A DNA stretch of 36,913 bases from an uncultured Prevotella sp. (GTDB taxonomy: Bacteria > Bacteroidota > Bacteroidia > Bacteroidales > Bacteroidaceae): the NCBI GenBank assembly GCA_900553965.1, contig USFX01000001.1, positions 1-36,913 on the forward strand, written 5' to 3'. The notes under the pieces were generated by a model. The model was not told the origin of the DNA. It searched no databases and was given only the letters and a program-made list of their open reading frames with translations. How positions within the stretch are numbered: position 1 is the stretch's first letter; every line of letters begins with the position of its first letter. The translations under genes and the position numbers were made by a program. Of this stretch, positions 16,423 to 24,159 are shown piece by piece.

Positions 16423-16439
16423 AACCCCATTATTGGGTA

Positions 16440-16470
16440 TTGCGCACCTCGTCCTTTACCGCTACCTTTG
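16440..16470 (+). promoter_or_regulatory. Flavodoxin promoter
   Basis: TTG at 16440-16442 and TACCTTTG at 16463-16470, separated by 20 bases, match the Bacteroidetes -33/-7 pair. The predicted leader is about 35 bases. Confidence 0.65.
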
Positions 16471-16512
16471 CACCTGTCAATCAGACAAAGAACATTAAAG
16501 ATAAGATAAAGG

Positions 16513-17007
16513 ATGAATAAGACTATTGTAATCTACGGTTCGACTACCGGCACTTGTCAGGCCATAGCCGAGGACATTGCCGGCAGACTTGGTGTTGAGG
16601 CTGTCGACGTGCAGTCTCTTGACGCAGGAGTGGTCAGCGGACATGACACCCTTGTGCTCGGCACATCCACTTGGGGTGCGGGCGATTTGCAGGACGATTG
16701 GTACGACGGACTCAGTCTCATGCAGTCATGCGACCTTTCCGGCAAGACCATTGCCCTCTTCGGTTGCGGTGACTGCGAGTCGTATGGCGACACGTTTGTC
16801 AGCGCTATCGGAAAACTCTATGACGGCCTGAAGGACAGCGGGGCCCGCTTTGTAGGCTCCGTGGCCACTGACGGCTATTCTTTCAGCGACAGTGAGGCCG
16901 TTGTGGACGGTCGTTTTGTCGGCCTTCCGCTCGACGATGTCAATGAATCCGACCTCACGGGCGACCGCATCGGCGCTTGGGTGGAGGAGCTCAAAGGCAG
17001 CCTTTAG
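16513..17007 (+). CDS. fldA: Flavodoxin
   Basis: A small FMN-binding electron carrier of the cytoplasm. The 164-residue length fits the long-chain class. The phosphate-binding loop is YGSTTGTCQAIA (residues 8-19). The two flavin-flanking loops are TSTWGAGDLQDDWYD (about 51-65) and FGCGDCESYGDTF (about 77-89), and the second shows the usual GxGDxxxYxDTF spelling. Flavodoxins serve partners such as pyruvate:ferredoxin oxidoreductase and often replace ferredoxin under iron limitation. It has its own promoter and a terminator hairpin, so it is probably monocistronic. Confidence 0.94.
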   Translation: MNKTIVIYGSTTGTCQAIAEDIAGRLGVEAVDVQSLDAGVVSGHDTLVLGTSTWGAGDLQDDWYDGLSLMQSCDLSGKTIALFGCGDCESYGDTFVSAIGKLYDGLKDSGARFVGSVATDGYSFSDSEAVVDGRFVGLPLDDVNESDLTGDRIGAWVEELKGSL

Positions 17008-17054
17008 TTTGCTGAAAGATAATAATTCATAAAGTATTTGTTTAGTTTTTATGT

Positions 17055-17082
17055 GAAAGGCCGGCTGTGAAGTCGGCCTTTC
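17055..17082 (+). terminator. Terminator after flavodoxin
   Basis: GAAAGGCCGGC and GTCGGCCTTTC form an approximately 11-bp stem with one imperfect pair around a short loop, 47 bases after the stop codon; the descending arm ends in TTTC. Confidence 0.75.
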
Positions 17083-17240
17083 ATTATGTTATTGGCGCAT
17101 GTTCTGTTTTTTAGAAAACGTTGTTGTATTGCAATTTGATAACTAAAATGTTTGTTTTGGTTACATATTGGTTGTTTGCATTATAGCAAAACCGTTACAT
17201 TGATACATCAGGGCGGGCCTTAAATAAAAACATTGGGGCA

Positions 17241-17279
17241 TTTGTTCGGCAATGCAAAATATCACGTAACTTTGCATTG
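17241..17279 (+). promoter_or_regulatory. Promoter with overlapping inverted repeat upstream of the ammonium module
   Basis: TTTG at 17241-17244 and TAACTTTG at 17267-17274 form a -33/-7 pair with a 22-base spacer. The perfect 9-bp inverted repeat CAATGCAAA (17250-17258) / TTTGCATTG (17271-17279) lies across the spacer and the -7 box, a position suited to a repressor or a redox/nitrogen-responsive regulator. The 5' leader would be about 85 bases. Confidence 0.6.
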
Positions 17280-17368
17280 TGATTACAAAGTGATTGCGAA
17301 TCGTACGACACAATGACACTCTGGAGTAATAATGATATTGAAATATAACACAAACACAAGTAGGTATT

Positions 17369-18094
17369 ATGAACGGATTAGTAAAAAGAGCAGCCTTTAT
17401 GGCTGCGGTTGCCATCCCGATGGCAGCCGGTGCACAGGACAACAAGTTTGATGCTTCAGTAGGGGCGGATGTTGTGAGCGGTTATGTCTGGCGTGGCCAG
17501 AATCTCGGCAGCGCGGCCATACAGCCCTCAGTGTCCGTTTCCTATGAAGGCATCACATTGGGAGCATGGGGTTCCTATGGCATTGCCGACGCCAACGACA
17601 CAAAAGAACTCGACTTGACGCTGTCCTACACGACAGGCGGCCTGATGCTGGGCGTGACGGACTATTGGTTTTCGGGAGCCGAGCGGCGCGACCGCTATTT
17701 CCTTTACGACTCTCACGAGACGGCCCACGTCTTTGAAGCCAACGTCGGCTATGATTTCGGCGTATTCTCCCTGAACTGGTTCACCAATTTTGCCGGCAGC
17801 GACTACCGCCCCGACGGCCATCGCGCCTATTCCTCCTATCTTGAGATAGCTGCTCCGTTCCGGCTCGGCGGACTGTCGTGGACAGCGGCGGCGGGCTGCG
17901 TTCCGTTCAAGTCGGCAGCAACATATACGGACAGCGCCGGTGAGCCGGTCGGCGGATTTGCCGTCACCAACGTTACCGTCGGAGTGAAGAAAGACGTGAA
18001 AGTGACCGAAGCGTTCTCTCTGCCGCTGTTCGCTTCCGTGATGGCCAATCCCTGCAGCGGAAAGATGTATATGACGTTCGGCCTGTCACTCTGA
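17369..18094 (+). CDS. Outer-membrane beta-barrel (TorF-like) linked to ammonium uptake
   Basis: The 241-residue product starts with a signal peptide ending AAGAQ (about residue 23). The mature part begins FDASVGADVVSGYVWRGQNL, a typical first strand, with alternating hydrophobic/aromatic strands throughout and a C-terminal strand ending in MYMTFGLSL. This fits a small outer-membrane barrel of the TorF/putative-porin type. It precedes P-II and amt with 72 bases between, an arrangement I recall from other Bacteroidetes, so a role as an outer-membrane path for ammonium or a small nitrogen compound is inferred. Confidence 0.82.
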   Translation: MNGLVKRAAFMAAVAIPMAAGAQDNKFDASVGADVVSGYVWRGQNLGSAAIQPSVSVSYEGITLGAWGSYGIADANDTKELDLTLSYTTGGLMLGVTDYWFSGAERRDRYFLYDSHETAHVFEANVGYDFGVFSLNWFTNFAGSDYRPDGHRAYSSYLEIAAPFRLGGLSWTAAAGCVPFKSAATYTDSAGEPVGGFAVTNVTVGVKKDVKVTEAFSLPLFASVMANPCSGKMYMTFGLSL

Positions 18095-18166
18095 TCGGAC
18101 ATTTATCGCCCGGCGGTCTGATAATCCGTCCGGAGTATAGAGAACAACAACAAACACAAATGAGAT

Positions 18167-18523
18167 ATGAAAAAGATTGAGGCGATTATTCGCAAGACAA
18201 AGTTCGAGGAAGTGAAGGACGCGCTGCTCGACATCGACATCGAGTGGTTCTCCTATTATGACGTGCGCGGCGTCGGGAAAATGCGCCAGGCGCGCATCTA
18301 CCGCGGAGTGAAGTATGACACGAGCTGCATCGAGCGTGTGCTGATCAGCGTCGTAGTGAGAAATCTGAACGTCGAAAAGACCGTTGAGGCCATCGTCGCA
18401 GCCGCCCGTACGGGAGAGATAGGTGACGGCCGCATCTTCGTCATTCCCGTTGAGGACGCCGTGCGCATCCGTACCGGAGAGCGCGGGGACATCTCACTTT
18501 ATAACGCGGAACAGGAGAAATAA
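18167..18523 (+). CDS. glnB: P-II nitrogen regulatory protein
   Basis: A 118-residue trimeric signal protein that senses ATP/ADP and 2-oxoglutarate and binds targets such as AmtB. The N-terminus MKKIEAIIRKTKFEEVKDAL, the B-loop-like TGEIGDGRIFVIPVEDAVRIRTGERG and the C-terminal region are standard. The T-loop region is GVGKMRQARIYRGVKYD: it keeps tyrosines at 45 and 50 but is one residue shorter than the E. coli loop, and Met stands where Gln39 is found in GlnB/GlnK. It is encoded 27 bases upstream of amt, so GlnK-type control of the channel is the likely role. Confidence 0.93.
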   Translation: MKKIEAIIRKTKFEEVKDALLDIDIEWFSYYDVRGVGKMRQARIYRGVKYDTSCIERVLISVVVRNLNVEKTVEAIVAAARTGEIGDGRIFVIPVEDAVRIRTGERGDISLYNAEQEK

Positions 18524-18550
18524 TCAAAGACAACACAAACACAGATCAAT

Positions 18551-19909
18551 ATGAAACATACCGTTATATATAAGGTGGCGCTGGCGGCCCTTGCGCTGGC
18601 CACGCCTATGGCATCATTTGCTGCCGACACCACAGTCGAAACGCTTGCCCGTGAGACCGAAATCTCCATCAACACCGTGTGGATGCTGCTCGCGGCCATG
18701 CTCGTCTTCTTCATGCAGCCCGGCTTCGCGCTCTGCGAGGCAGGTTTCTCCCGCACGAAGAACACGGCCAACATCCTGTTCAAGAACTTCGTCGACTTCA
18801 CCCTCGGCTCCGTCTGCTTCTGGCTGATAGGCTTCGGAGTGATGTGGGGAGCCGGAGGTGCGGGCTTCATGGGCATGCCGGAGTGGGGCAGTCTCGACTT
18901 CCTGACAGCTCCGGCCGGTCTCCCGATAGAGGGATTCCTGATGTTCCAGACCGTCTTCTGCGCCACGGCGGCCACCATCGTGTCCGGTGCAATGGCCGAG
19001 AGGACGAAGTTCTCGATGTATATCATCTATTCGCTGCTCATCTCCCTGATCGTCTATCCCATCGAAGGCCACTGGACATGGGGCGGCGGCTGGCTCATGA
19101 ACGGCGAGGAAGGCAGTTTCATGATGGACGTCTTCGGATGTACGTTCCATGATTTCGCCGGCTCGACCGTCGTTCACTCCTGCGGCGGATGGCTCGCTCT
19201 GATTGGTGCTATGGTGCTCGGTCCGCGTCTCGGAAAGTACGGACGTGACGGCAAGAGCCGCGCCATTCCCGGCCATAGCCTCACTTTCGCCGCCCTCGGC
19301 GTGTTCATCCTGTGGTTCGGATGGTTCGGATTCAACCCCGGTTCACAGCTTGCCGCCTTCGGCGAAGACAACCGCGTGGCAATCTCCCACACCTTCGCGA
19401 CGACCAATATGGCCGCATGTACCGGCGGTCTGGCCACGCTCTTTTTCTCTTGGTTGCGCTACGGAAAGCCCTCGTTGTCGCTCACGCTCAACGGAATCCT
19501 TGCCGGACTGGTCGGCATAACGGCCGGATGTGACCTTGTCAGCATCGGCGGAGCCGCCTGTATCGGACTGATCTGCGGTCTTCTGATGCCCCTGTCAGTC
19601 GAGTTCATCGACCACGTGCTTCACATCGACGACCCCGTCGGCGCATCCTCCGTACATGGTGTCTGCGGATTTACGGGAACAATCTGTACCGGACTCTTTG
19701 CCACAGATAGCGGACTGTTCTACGGTCACGGCTTCAATTTCTTTGCAGCCCAGCTCTTCGGCGCCGTCGTTGTCGGTGTGTGGGCCCTCGTCTGCGGCTT
19801 CGTAATCTTCAAGGGTATCGATCTTATCCACGGTCTGCGCGTATCGCCGCGCATCGAGGAGGAGGGACTTGACATCTATGAGCACGGCGAGACGGCATAT
19901 AACTCCTGA
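18551..19909 (+). CDS. amt: Ammonium transporter (Amt/MEP/Rh family)
   Basis: An inner-membrane channel that recruits ammonium and passes NH3 plus a proton. The 452 residues include a cleavable signal peptide (about 1-25, ending ASFAAD) and about 11 helices. The twin pore histidines are His209 (STVVHSCGGW) and His369 (SSVHGVCGF). The Phe-gate block FQTVFCATAATIVSGAMAERTKF is present, as is the FMQPGFALCEAGFSRTKN block of the first helices. The C-terminal tail HGLRVSPRIEEEGLDIYEHGE is the usual P-II-responsive segment. It ends at a GC-rich terminator. Confidence 0.96.
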   Translation: MKHTVIYKVALAALALATPMASFAADTTVETLARETEISINTVWMLLAAMLVFFMQPGFALCEAGFSRTKNTANILFKNFVDFTLGSVCFWLIGFGVMWGAGGAGFMGMPEWGSLDFLTAPAGLPIEGFLMFQTVFCATAATIVSGAMAERTKFSMYIIYSLLISLIVYPIEGHWTWGGGWLMNGEEGSFMMDVFGCTFHDFAGSTVVHSCGGWLALIGAMVLGPRLGKYGRDGKSRAIPGHSLTFAALGVFILWFGWFGFNPGSQLAAFGEDNRVAISHTFATTNMAACTGGLATLFFSWLRYGKPSLSLTLNGILAGLVGITAGCDLVSIGGAACIGLICGLLMPLSVEFIDHVLHIDDPVGASSVHGVCGFTGTICTGLFATDSGLFYGHGFNFFAAQLFGAVVVGVWALVCGFVIFKGIDLIHGLRVSPRIEEEGLDIYEHGETAYNS

Positions 19910-19968
19910 TCCGGTTCCGATACCTGTCATCAGAATAAGACTTTGTCAGACATAGATTTCTCTTTTTT

Positions 19969-20008
19969 AGCGGCGGCAGCGGAAACATCTTCCGGTGCCG
20001 CCGCTTTC
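19969..20008 (+). terminator. Terminator after amt
   Basis: AGCGGCGGCA (19969-19978) pairs with TGCCGCCGCT (19996-20005), with further pairing inside (CGGAA/TTCCG), flanked by T-rich sequence. It lies 60 bases after the amt stop. Confidence 0.75.
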
Positions 20009-20054
20009 ATGCTGTGATGGATTTAGGAAGATACTTTCAAGCTGCAGTGAAAAA

Positions 20055-20203
20055 CTCAACGCAAAGACACAAAGGCGCAAAGGGCTTTTCTCTAAAGCCC
20101 TCCTGCGCCTTTGCGGCCTCTGCGTTTAATATATGACAAAACCTTCTGTGTCTCCGAGTCTCTGAGTGTTCCGAAAAAATAATCTTTGCGCCTCTGCGTT
20201 GAG
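20055..20203. repeat. Inverted repeat related to the one at the window start
   Basis: The outer arms are 20055-20082 (CTCAACGCAAAG...) and 20184-20203 (CTTTGCGCCTCTGCGTTGAG). An inner imperfect hairpin is formed by 20058-20090 with 20093-20127, closed by AAAGGGCTTT..AAAGCCCT. Vocabulary (CGCAAAGaCnC, GGCGCAAAG, TGTGTCTCCG) is shared with 38-170 but the arms are diverged. Confidence 0.75.
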
Positions 20204-20324
20204 CTTCATTCAACTCCCACGTCAGCGTCAGACAAGAACATACGGCCGGCCTCCTCTGACCTTTATCCTTACAAAACCGCATCATCCAAAATCTCCGTTT
20301 TAGCTCATTTTTTGGGCATTTGAA

Positions 20325-20795
20325 TCCCCGTAAGGCCCTTACGGCAACCGCCCGTCATGCGCCAACCCTTCGGTTTTTGCCCCGTCATGATGCAGTAAGG
20401 CCCTTACGGCTTTTCCAGAACACAAATTTCCATCATTTCCGAGCCCCTGCTTTTGTCCTGAAAAGCTACCGTTTCCGTGCAATAAGGCCCTCCCGGGGTC
20501 ACGACGGGGCCGCTCTTGTGATGCAACGGCGGCCCCGTTGCAATGCCGTAAGGCCCTCCCCGCAACCCCGTAAGGCCCTTACGGCAAGCCCGTCGCGGCT
20601 CTCCGGCAAAACAGCGGAATTGCCCCTGTCCGTAAACCGCTATGAGTAAGGATATTACAAAAGCTGTAAAAATATCCTCACGGAGACCCCTAAAATTTGA
20701 TACGCTCATGCTTGTGATATTTGAGGCCGCCTCTGCAATTTTTTTTAAAGTCCCCATTCTCGTCGGCCTTAAATTCAGAATTTTGCTTACGTACG
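20325..20795 (+). repeat. Two-module dispersed element, copy B
   Basis: The GC-rich module (about 20325-20610) holds CCGTAAGGCCCTTACGG at 20328-20344 and 20568-20584, a diverged copy near 20391-20408, and GCAACGGcGGCCCCGTTGC at 20523-20541. The core follows at 20747-20794, with AAAGTCCCCA, TCTC, GGC, TTAAA and TTACGTACG in order. This is the same order and orientation as copy A read on the minus strand. The intervening sequence is weakly similar (GGATAT followed by AATATCC/AAATATCC). No convincing protein is encoded. Confidence 0.75.
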
Positions 20796-20799
20796 TTTC

Positions 20800-21253
20800 A
20801 ACGTCCAGCCACAGAAACATTCACAGCCGTTTGGAATCCGCTACAGCATGAAAGCATAAAACCTTGTCATGATTATCATGTGTAAGGTGTCGTTATATGG
20901 AGAAGTGTAAGAGCGGATTTATCTTGAAATCTTGGAAAAGCGGCAAAATCGGCTATAAATTCCTTGGAAAAGCGGCAGAAATGTATTACTTTTGGAATGG
21001 ATGAAGCGATGAACTGCCTGTCATTCCGATATTTAGAACAAAATGAGGAGCTTATGTTAAAAGGGAGATTGATGGTTGTATATATTATAGTCAAATAGAA
21101 ATATATTGCAAGTTCACTGTATCGTACATTATCAAAGTATCAATCATACATATAATATGATTTTTGCAAATCCATTTTGGTTGGCTATAATGTGTGTGCT
21201 TTCAACTTTATTTCAACTTTCAATCTTCAACTTTCAACCTTTTTCCGGCGTTA
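20800..21253. other. Gene-free AT-rich stretch
   Basis: I see no credible gene here. It contains a 15-base direct repeat CTTGGAAAAGCGGCA at 20931-20945 and 20963-20977 (32-base period), and several CAACTTTCAA/CAACTTTATT units at about 21200-21240, related in style to the repeat upstream of nhaC. Confidence 0.55.
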
Positions 21254-21278
21254 TTGGCGTTATGAGAAAATAAATCAT

Positions 21279-21286
21279 TATCTTTG
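21279..21286 (+). promoter_or_regulatory. -7 box of the mazG promoter
   Basis: TATCTTTG matches TAnnTTTG and lies 19 bases upstream of the mazG ATG; TTG at 21254-21256 is a possible -33 element (22-base spacer). Confidence 0.6.
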
Positions 21287-21305
21287 CAATGATTAAACAC
21301 AGAAT

Positions 21306-22166
21306 ATGCACACGAAAGAAGAAAAAATGGAAGCGTTCGGGCGTCTGCTCGATGTGCTTGACGAGTTGCGGGAGAAGTGTCCGTGGGACCGGAAGCAGAC
21401 CAACGAGAGTCTGAGACCCAACACGATTGAGGAGGTCTACGAACTGTGTGACGCCCTGATGAAGAACGACCGTGACGATATATGCAAGGAGCTTGGAGAC
21501 GTTCTGCTCCATATCTGTTTCTATGCGAAGATAGGGTCGGAGAAAGGACAGTTTGACATAGCCGACGTTTGCTGGAAGCTGACCGACAAGCTCATCTTCC
21601 GTCATCCGCATGTCTATCATCCGTCGCAGGTCGGAGCAAAAGACCCGAAGCCGCTGCCGTACGGCGAGGACGGCGGGGACGACGGCATGGCGAAGGCAAG
21701 CACGGCACAGCAGGTCATTGAGAACTGGGAGCAGATAAAGCTGAAGGAGAAGGACGGAAACAAGAGTGTGCTGGCCGGAGTGCCAGACGCTCTGCCCGCG
21801 CTGATAAAGGCCTACCGCGTTCAGGACAAGGCGCGCAATGTCGGTTTCGACTGGGAGGACAAGCATGACGTCTGGGCGAAGGTCCGCGAGGAGCTTGGCG
21901 AGCTGGAGGCGGAACTGCGCCGGGAGGACAAGGAACGTTCGATGGAGGAGTTCGGCGATTTTCTCTTCAGCGTGATAAATGCCGGCCGGCTTTATCATCT
22001 CAATCCCGACACGGCGCTGGAGAAGACAAACCGCAAGTTCATCCGTCGCTTCAACTACATCGAGGAGCACAGCATAAAGATGGGCCGCCAGCTGAAGGAT
22101 ATGACCCTCGGAGAGATGGACGAGCTTTGGAATGAGGCCAAGGCTGCGGAAAGAGAAACGGAGTGA
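21306..22166 (+). CDS. mazG: Nucleoside triphosphate pyrophosphohydrolase MazG
   Basis: Hydrolyses (d)NTPs to NMP and pyrophosphate, cleaning the nucleotide pool and, in E. coli, lowering ppGpp. The 286 residues hold two MazG domains. The first starts LLDVLDELREKCPWDRKQT with metal-binding EEVYELCDA and KELGDVLLH (about residues 40-70); the second has KVREELGELEAEL and MEEFGDFLFSVINAGR (about 195-235). The block CPWDRKQTNESLRPNTIEE is diagnostic for full-length MazG. A lipoprotein gene follows after 21 bases, then rnz. Confidence 0.95.
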   Translation: MHTKEEKMEAFGRLLDVLDELREKCPWDRKQTNESLRPNTIEEVYELCDALMKNDRDDICKELGDVLLHICFYAKIGSEKGQFDIADVCWKLTDKLIFRHPHVYHPSQVGAKDPKPLPYGEDGGDDGMAKASTAQQVIENWEQIKLKEKDGNKSVLAGVPDALPALIKAYRVQDKARNVGFDWEDKHDVWAKVREELGELEAELRREDKERSMEEFGDFLFSVINAGRLYHLNPDTALEKTNRKFIRRFNYIEEHSIKMGRQLKDMTLGEMDELWNEAKAAERETE

Positions 22167-22187
22167 CACATTATTATATATACAGTT

Positions 22188-22787
22188 ATGAAGAAATTGG
22201 AACTGGCCGGAATCGTGGCCGTCTGCGGATTGACGGCTGCCTGCGGCAATAAGGCTCAACAGGTCGCACCCACGGGCGGTGCCGACACGACGGAAGTGGT
22301 GGTCAATCAGAACCGGACGGTGTTCGGCATCTGCGGTGACGGTTCGGCCATGAACACGCTCCAGCTCATCACCGACAGCGGCGATACGCTGTCGCTCGGC
22401 GTCTCGGAGGCACGCGAGAACGGCAAGGTGTTCGGCGGATATGGCAGCGGCGACAAGATGGCCGTGCTCGTCAATGCCGACAAGACCGAGGCTGAGCTGG
22501 TCATCAACGAGAGCACACTGCTCGGCAATTGGGTCATGCCGAACCCGATAGACGGCAGTTCCATTGTCGGAATAGCCCTGAAGGACGGCGGCATCGCGGA
22601 GAGCATCGACCAGAGCACGATAGTCTACAGGACATGGAAGATTGTCGACGGACGCATCGAGATACAGTTGATGCGTGAGGGTGGCGGTGACGAGGAGGAA
22701 ACGAATGTCTATGACCTCGTGAAGCTGGATGCCGATTCGCTGATTTACAAGAACGAGGAAGACTTGTTCGAGTACGGCCGGCAGTGA
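22188..22787 (+). CDS. Lipocalin-like lipoprotein, function unknown
   Basis: A 199-residue lipoprotein: signal sequence MKKLELAGIVAVCGL followed by lipobox TAAC, with Cys at about residue 19. The mature part has two halves rich in beta strands. The second (about 105-199) starts LLGNWVMPNPIDGSSIVGIAL and includes TWKIVDGRIEI, the spelling of the lipocalin-like domains common in Bacteroidales lipoproteins. It lies 21 bases after mazG and 55 bases before rnz and is probably co-transcribed, though no functional link is obvious. Confidence 0.82.
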   Translation: MKKLELAGIVAVCGLTAACGNKAQQVAPTGGADTTEVVVNQNRTVFGICGDGSAMNTLQLITDSGDTLSLGVSEARENGKVFGGYGSGDKMAVLVNADKTEAELVINESTLLGNWVMPNPIDGSSIVGIALKDGGIAESIDQSTIVYRTWKIVDGRIEIQLMREGGGDEEETNVYDLVKLDADSLIYKNEEDLFEYGRQ

Positions 22788-22842
22788 TTTTAAGAGAGTT
22801 ATTCATATTCGGAGACGTTTGAAATAAGACCGATAGGATAGG

Positions 22843-23757
22843 GTGGAACCGTTCAGAATACATATTTTGGGTTGCGGCAGCGCCTTGCCGACGCTCCGTC
22901 ATTATGCCTCGTCGCAGGTAGTGGAGATACGTGAGAAGATGTTCATGATTGACTGCGGCGAGGGGACGCAGATGCAGCTGCGCCGTTCCCGCCTTCATTT
23001 CATGAGGATAAGCCACGTGTTTATCTCCCATCTTCATGGCGATCACTGCTTCGGACTGATAGGAATGATCTCGACTTTCGGCATGCTGGGGCGCACAGCG
23101 CCGCTTCATGTCTTTGCGGATAAGGCGTTGGACGGCATGCTCCGGTCGCAGCTGGACATGTTCTGCCAGGGGCTTGAGTTCGAGGTCGTCTTCCATCCGA
23201 TAGACACTGAGGTTGTCAGCGTCGTCTATGAGGACCGCAGTCTGACCGTCACGACCATACCGCTGTCCCACCGTGTGCCTTGTTGCGGTTTCTTGTTCCG
23301 CGAGAAGCCGACACAGCCGCATATCCGCCGCGACATGATTGACATGTACGGCATACCCGTCAGCCAGATCAATAACATCAAGAGCGGGCAGGACTGGGTT
23401 ACTCCTGACGGTGACGTCATTCCCAACAGCCGGCTGACGGTTCCGTCGGAGGAGGCGCGGAGCTACGCCTATTGCAGCGATACGCGCTACATCCCGAAGC
23501 TCCATGAACTTGTCAAAGGCGTGTCGGCGCTCTATCATGAGAGCACCTACGGCTCAGACAACGCCGAACGCGCCCGCAAGTACTGGCATTCGACAGCCTC
23601 GGAGGCGGCCCGTGTGGCTCACGACGCTGGTGTCGGTAAACTCATTCTCGGTCACTATTCGGCGCGCTACGACAGCGAAGACGCATTGCTCGAAGAGGCC
23701 CGCCGGATATTCCCGGACACCGTTCTTGCGGAGGAAATGGCCGTTATAAACGTTTAA
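22843..23757 (+). CDS. rnz: Ribonuclease Z
   Basis: A zinc-dependent endonuclease of the metallo-beta-lactamase fold that matures the 3' ends of tRNA precursors. The 304-residue length is that of the short form. Metal-binding motif SHLHGDH has His63, His65, Asp67 and His68. ILGCGSALPT at the N-terminus and the AYCSDTRY block, with Asp near residue 213, and the later HYSARYD block (His near 270) complete the site. The start is GTG at 22843, preceded by AGGATAGGG; no in-frame ATG lies nearby without losing ILGCGSA. Confidence 0.95.
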   Translation: MEPFRIHILGCGSALPTLRHYASSQVVEIREKMFMIDCGEGTQMQLRRSRLHFMRISHVFISHLHGDHCFGLIGMISTFGMLGRTAPLHVFADKALDGMLRSQLDMFCQGLEFEVVFHPIDTEVVSVVYEDRSLTVTTIPLSHRVPCCGFLFREKPTQPHIRRDMIDMYGIPVSQINNIKSGQDWVTPDGDVIPNSRLTVPSEEARSYAYCSDTRYIPKLHELVKGVSALYHESTYGSDNAERARKYWHSTASEAARVAHDAGVGKLILGHYSARYDSEDALLEEARRIFPDTVLAEEMAVINV

Positions 23758-23791
23758 ATGGCATTATTATTGTATTTTTTCCACGGAAAAC

Positions 23792-23822
23792 TTTGTCATT
23801 TCGCAATAAAACCGTATATTTG
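23792..23822 (+). promoter_or_regulatory. Near-consensus promoter of the envelope operon
   Basis: TTTG at 23792-23795 and TATATTTG at 23815-23822 are 19 bases apart, the clearest -33/-7 pair in the window. The leader to the ATG at 23845 is about 16 bases. Confidence 0.75.
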
Positions 23823-23844
23823 CAGAAACAAAAAAAGGATATAC

Positions 23845-24159
23845 ATGGCTAAAAATCTACTCATATCAGCGATTGTCATCGCATTCACGTTGCTTCCCGT
23901 CTCATCCGCAACAGCGACCGGGATGGAGATGACGGCGATGGAACAGATTGATGAGCCCAACATAAACATAACGGTGAATCAGTCTACCCTGCATGTTACG
24001 GGAGCCGCAGGTATGGTCCTTGAAGTAGTCTCACTGACAGGAAAACCCGTTGCTTCGGTCAAGATAGAGAGCCCGGCTCAGCGTGTTGAACTTAATATAC
24101 CACGAGGTTGTTATATTCTGAAGATCGGCAAGGTCGTAAGAAAGGTTTCTATCCGCTGA
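23845..24159 (+). CDS. Small secreted protein consisting of a type-IX-CTD-like domain
   Basis: A 104-residue protein. The open frame extends further upstream, but that part crosses the promoter, so I use ATG 23845. A signal peptide (about 1-25, ending SSATA) is followed by one small beta-sandwich-like domain, INITVNQSTLHVTGAAG through GCYILKIGKVVRKVSI. This is the shape of the C-terminal sorting domain of type IX secretion cargo (VYxxxGxxV ... GxYxxxxGxxxxKxxx), but with no cargo in front. It overlaps the L,D-transpeptidase start by 52 bases in another frame. Alternatively it is a DUF-type beta domain unrelated to sorting. Confidence 0.7.
   Translation: MAKNLLISAIVIAFTLLPVSSATATGMEMTAMEQIDEPNINITVNQSTLHVTGAAGMVLEVVSLTGKPVASVKIESPAQRVELNIPRGCYILKIGKVVRKVSIR

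Noticed and set aside
20404..20820. Minus-strand 138-codon frame over copy B of the element
   Set aside because: The matching frame in copy A is broken by stop codons, so the conserved core is not protein-coding.
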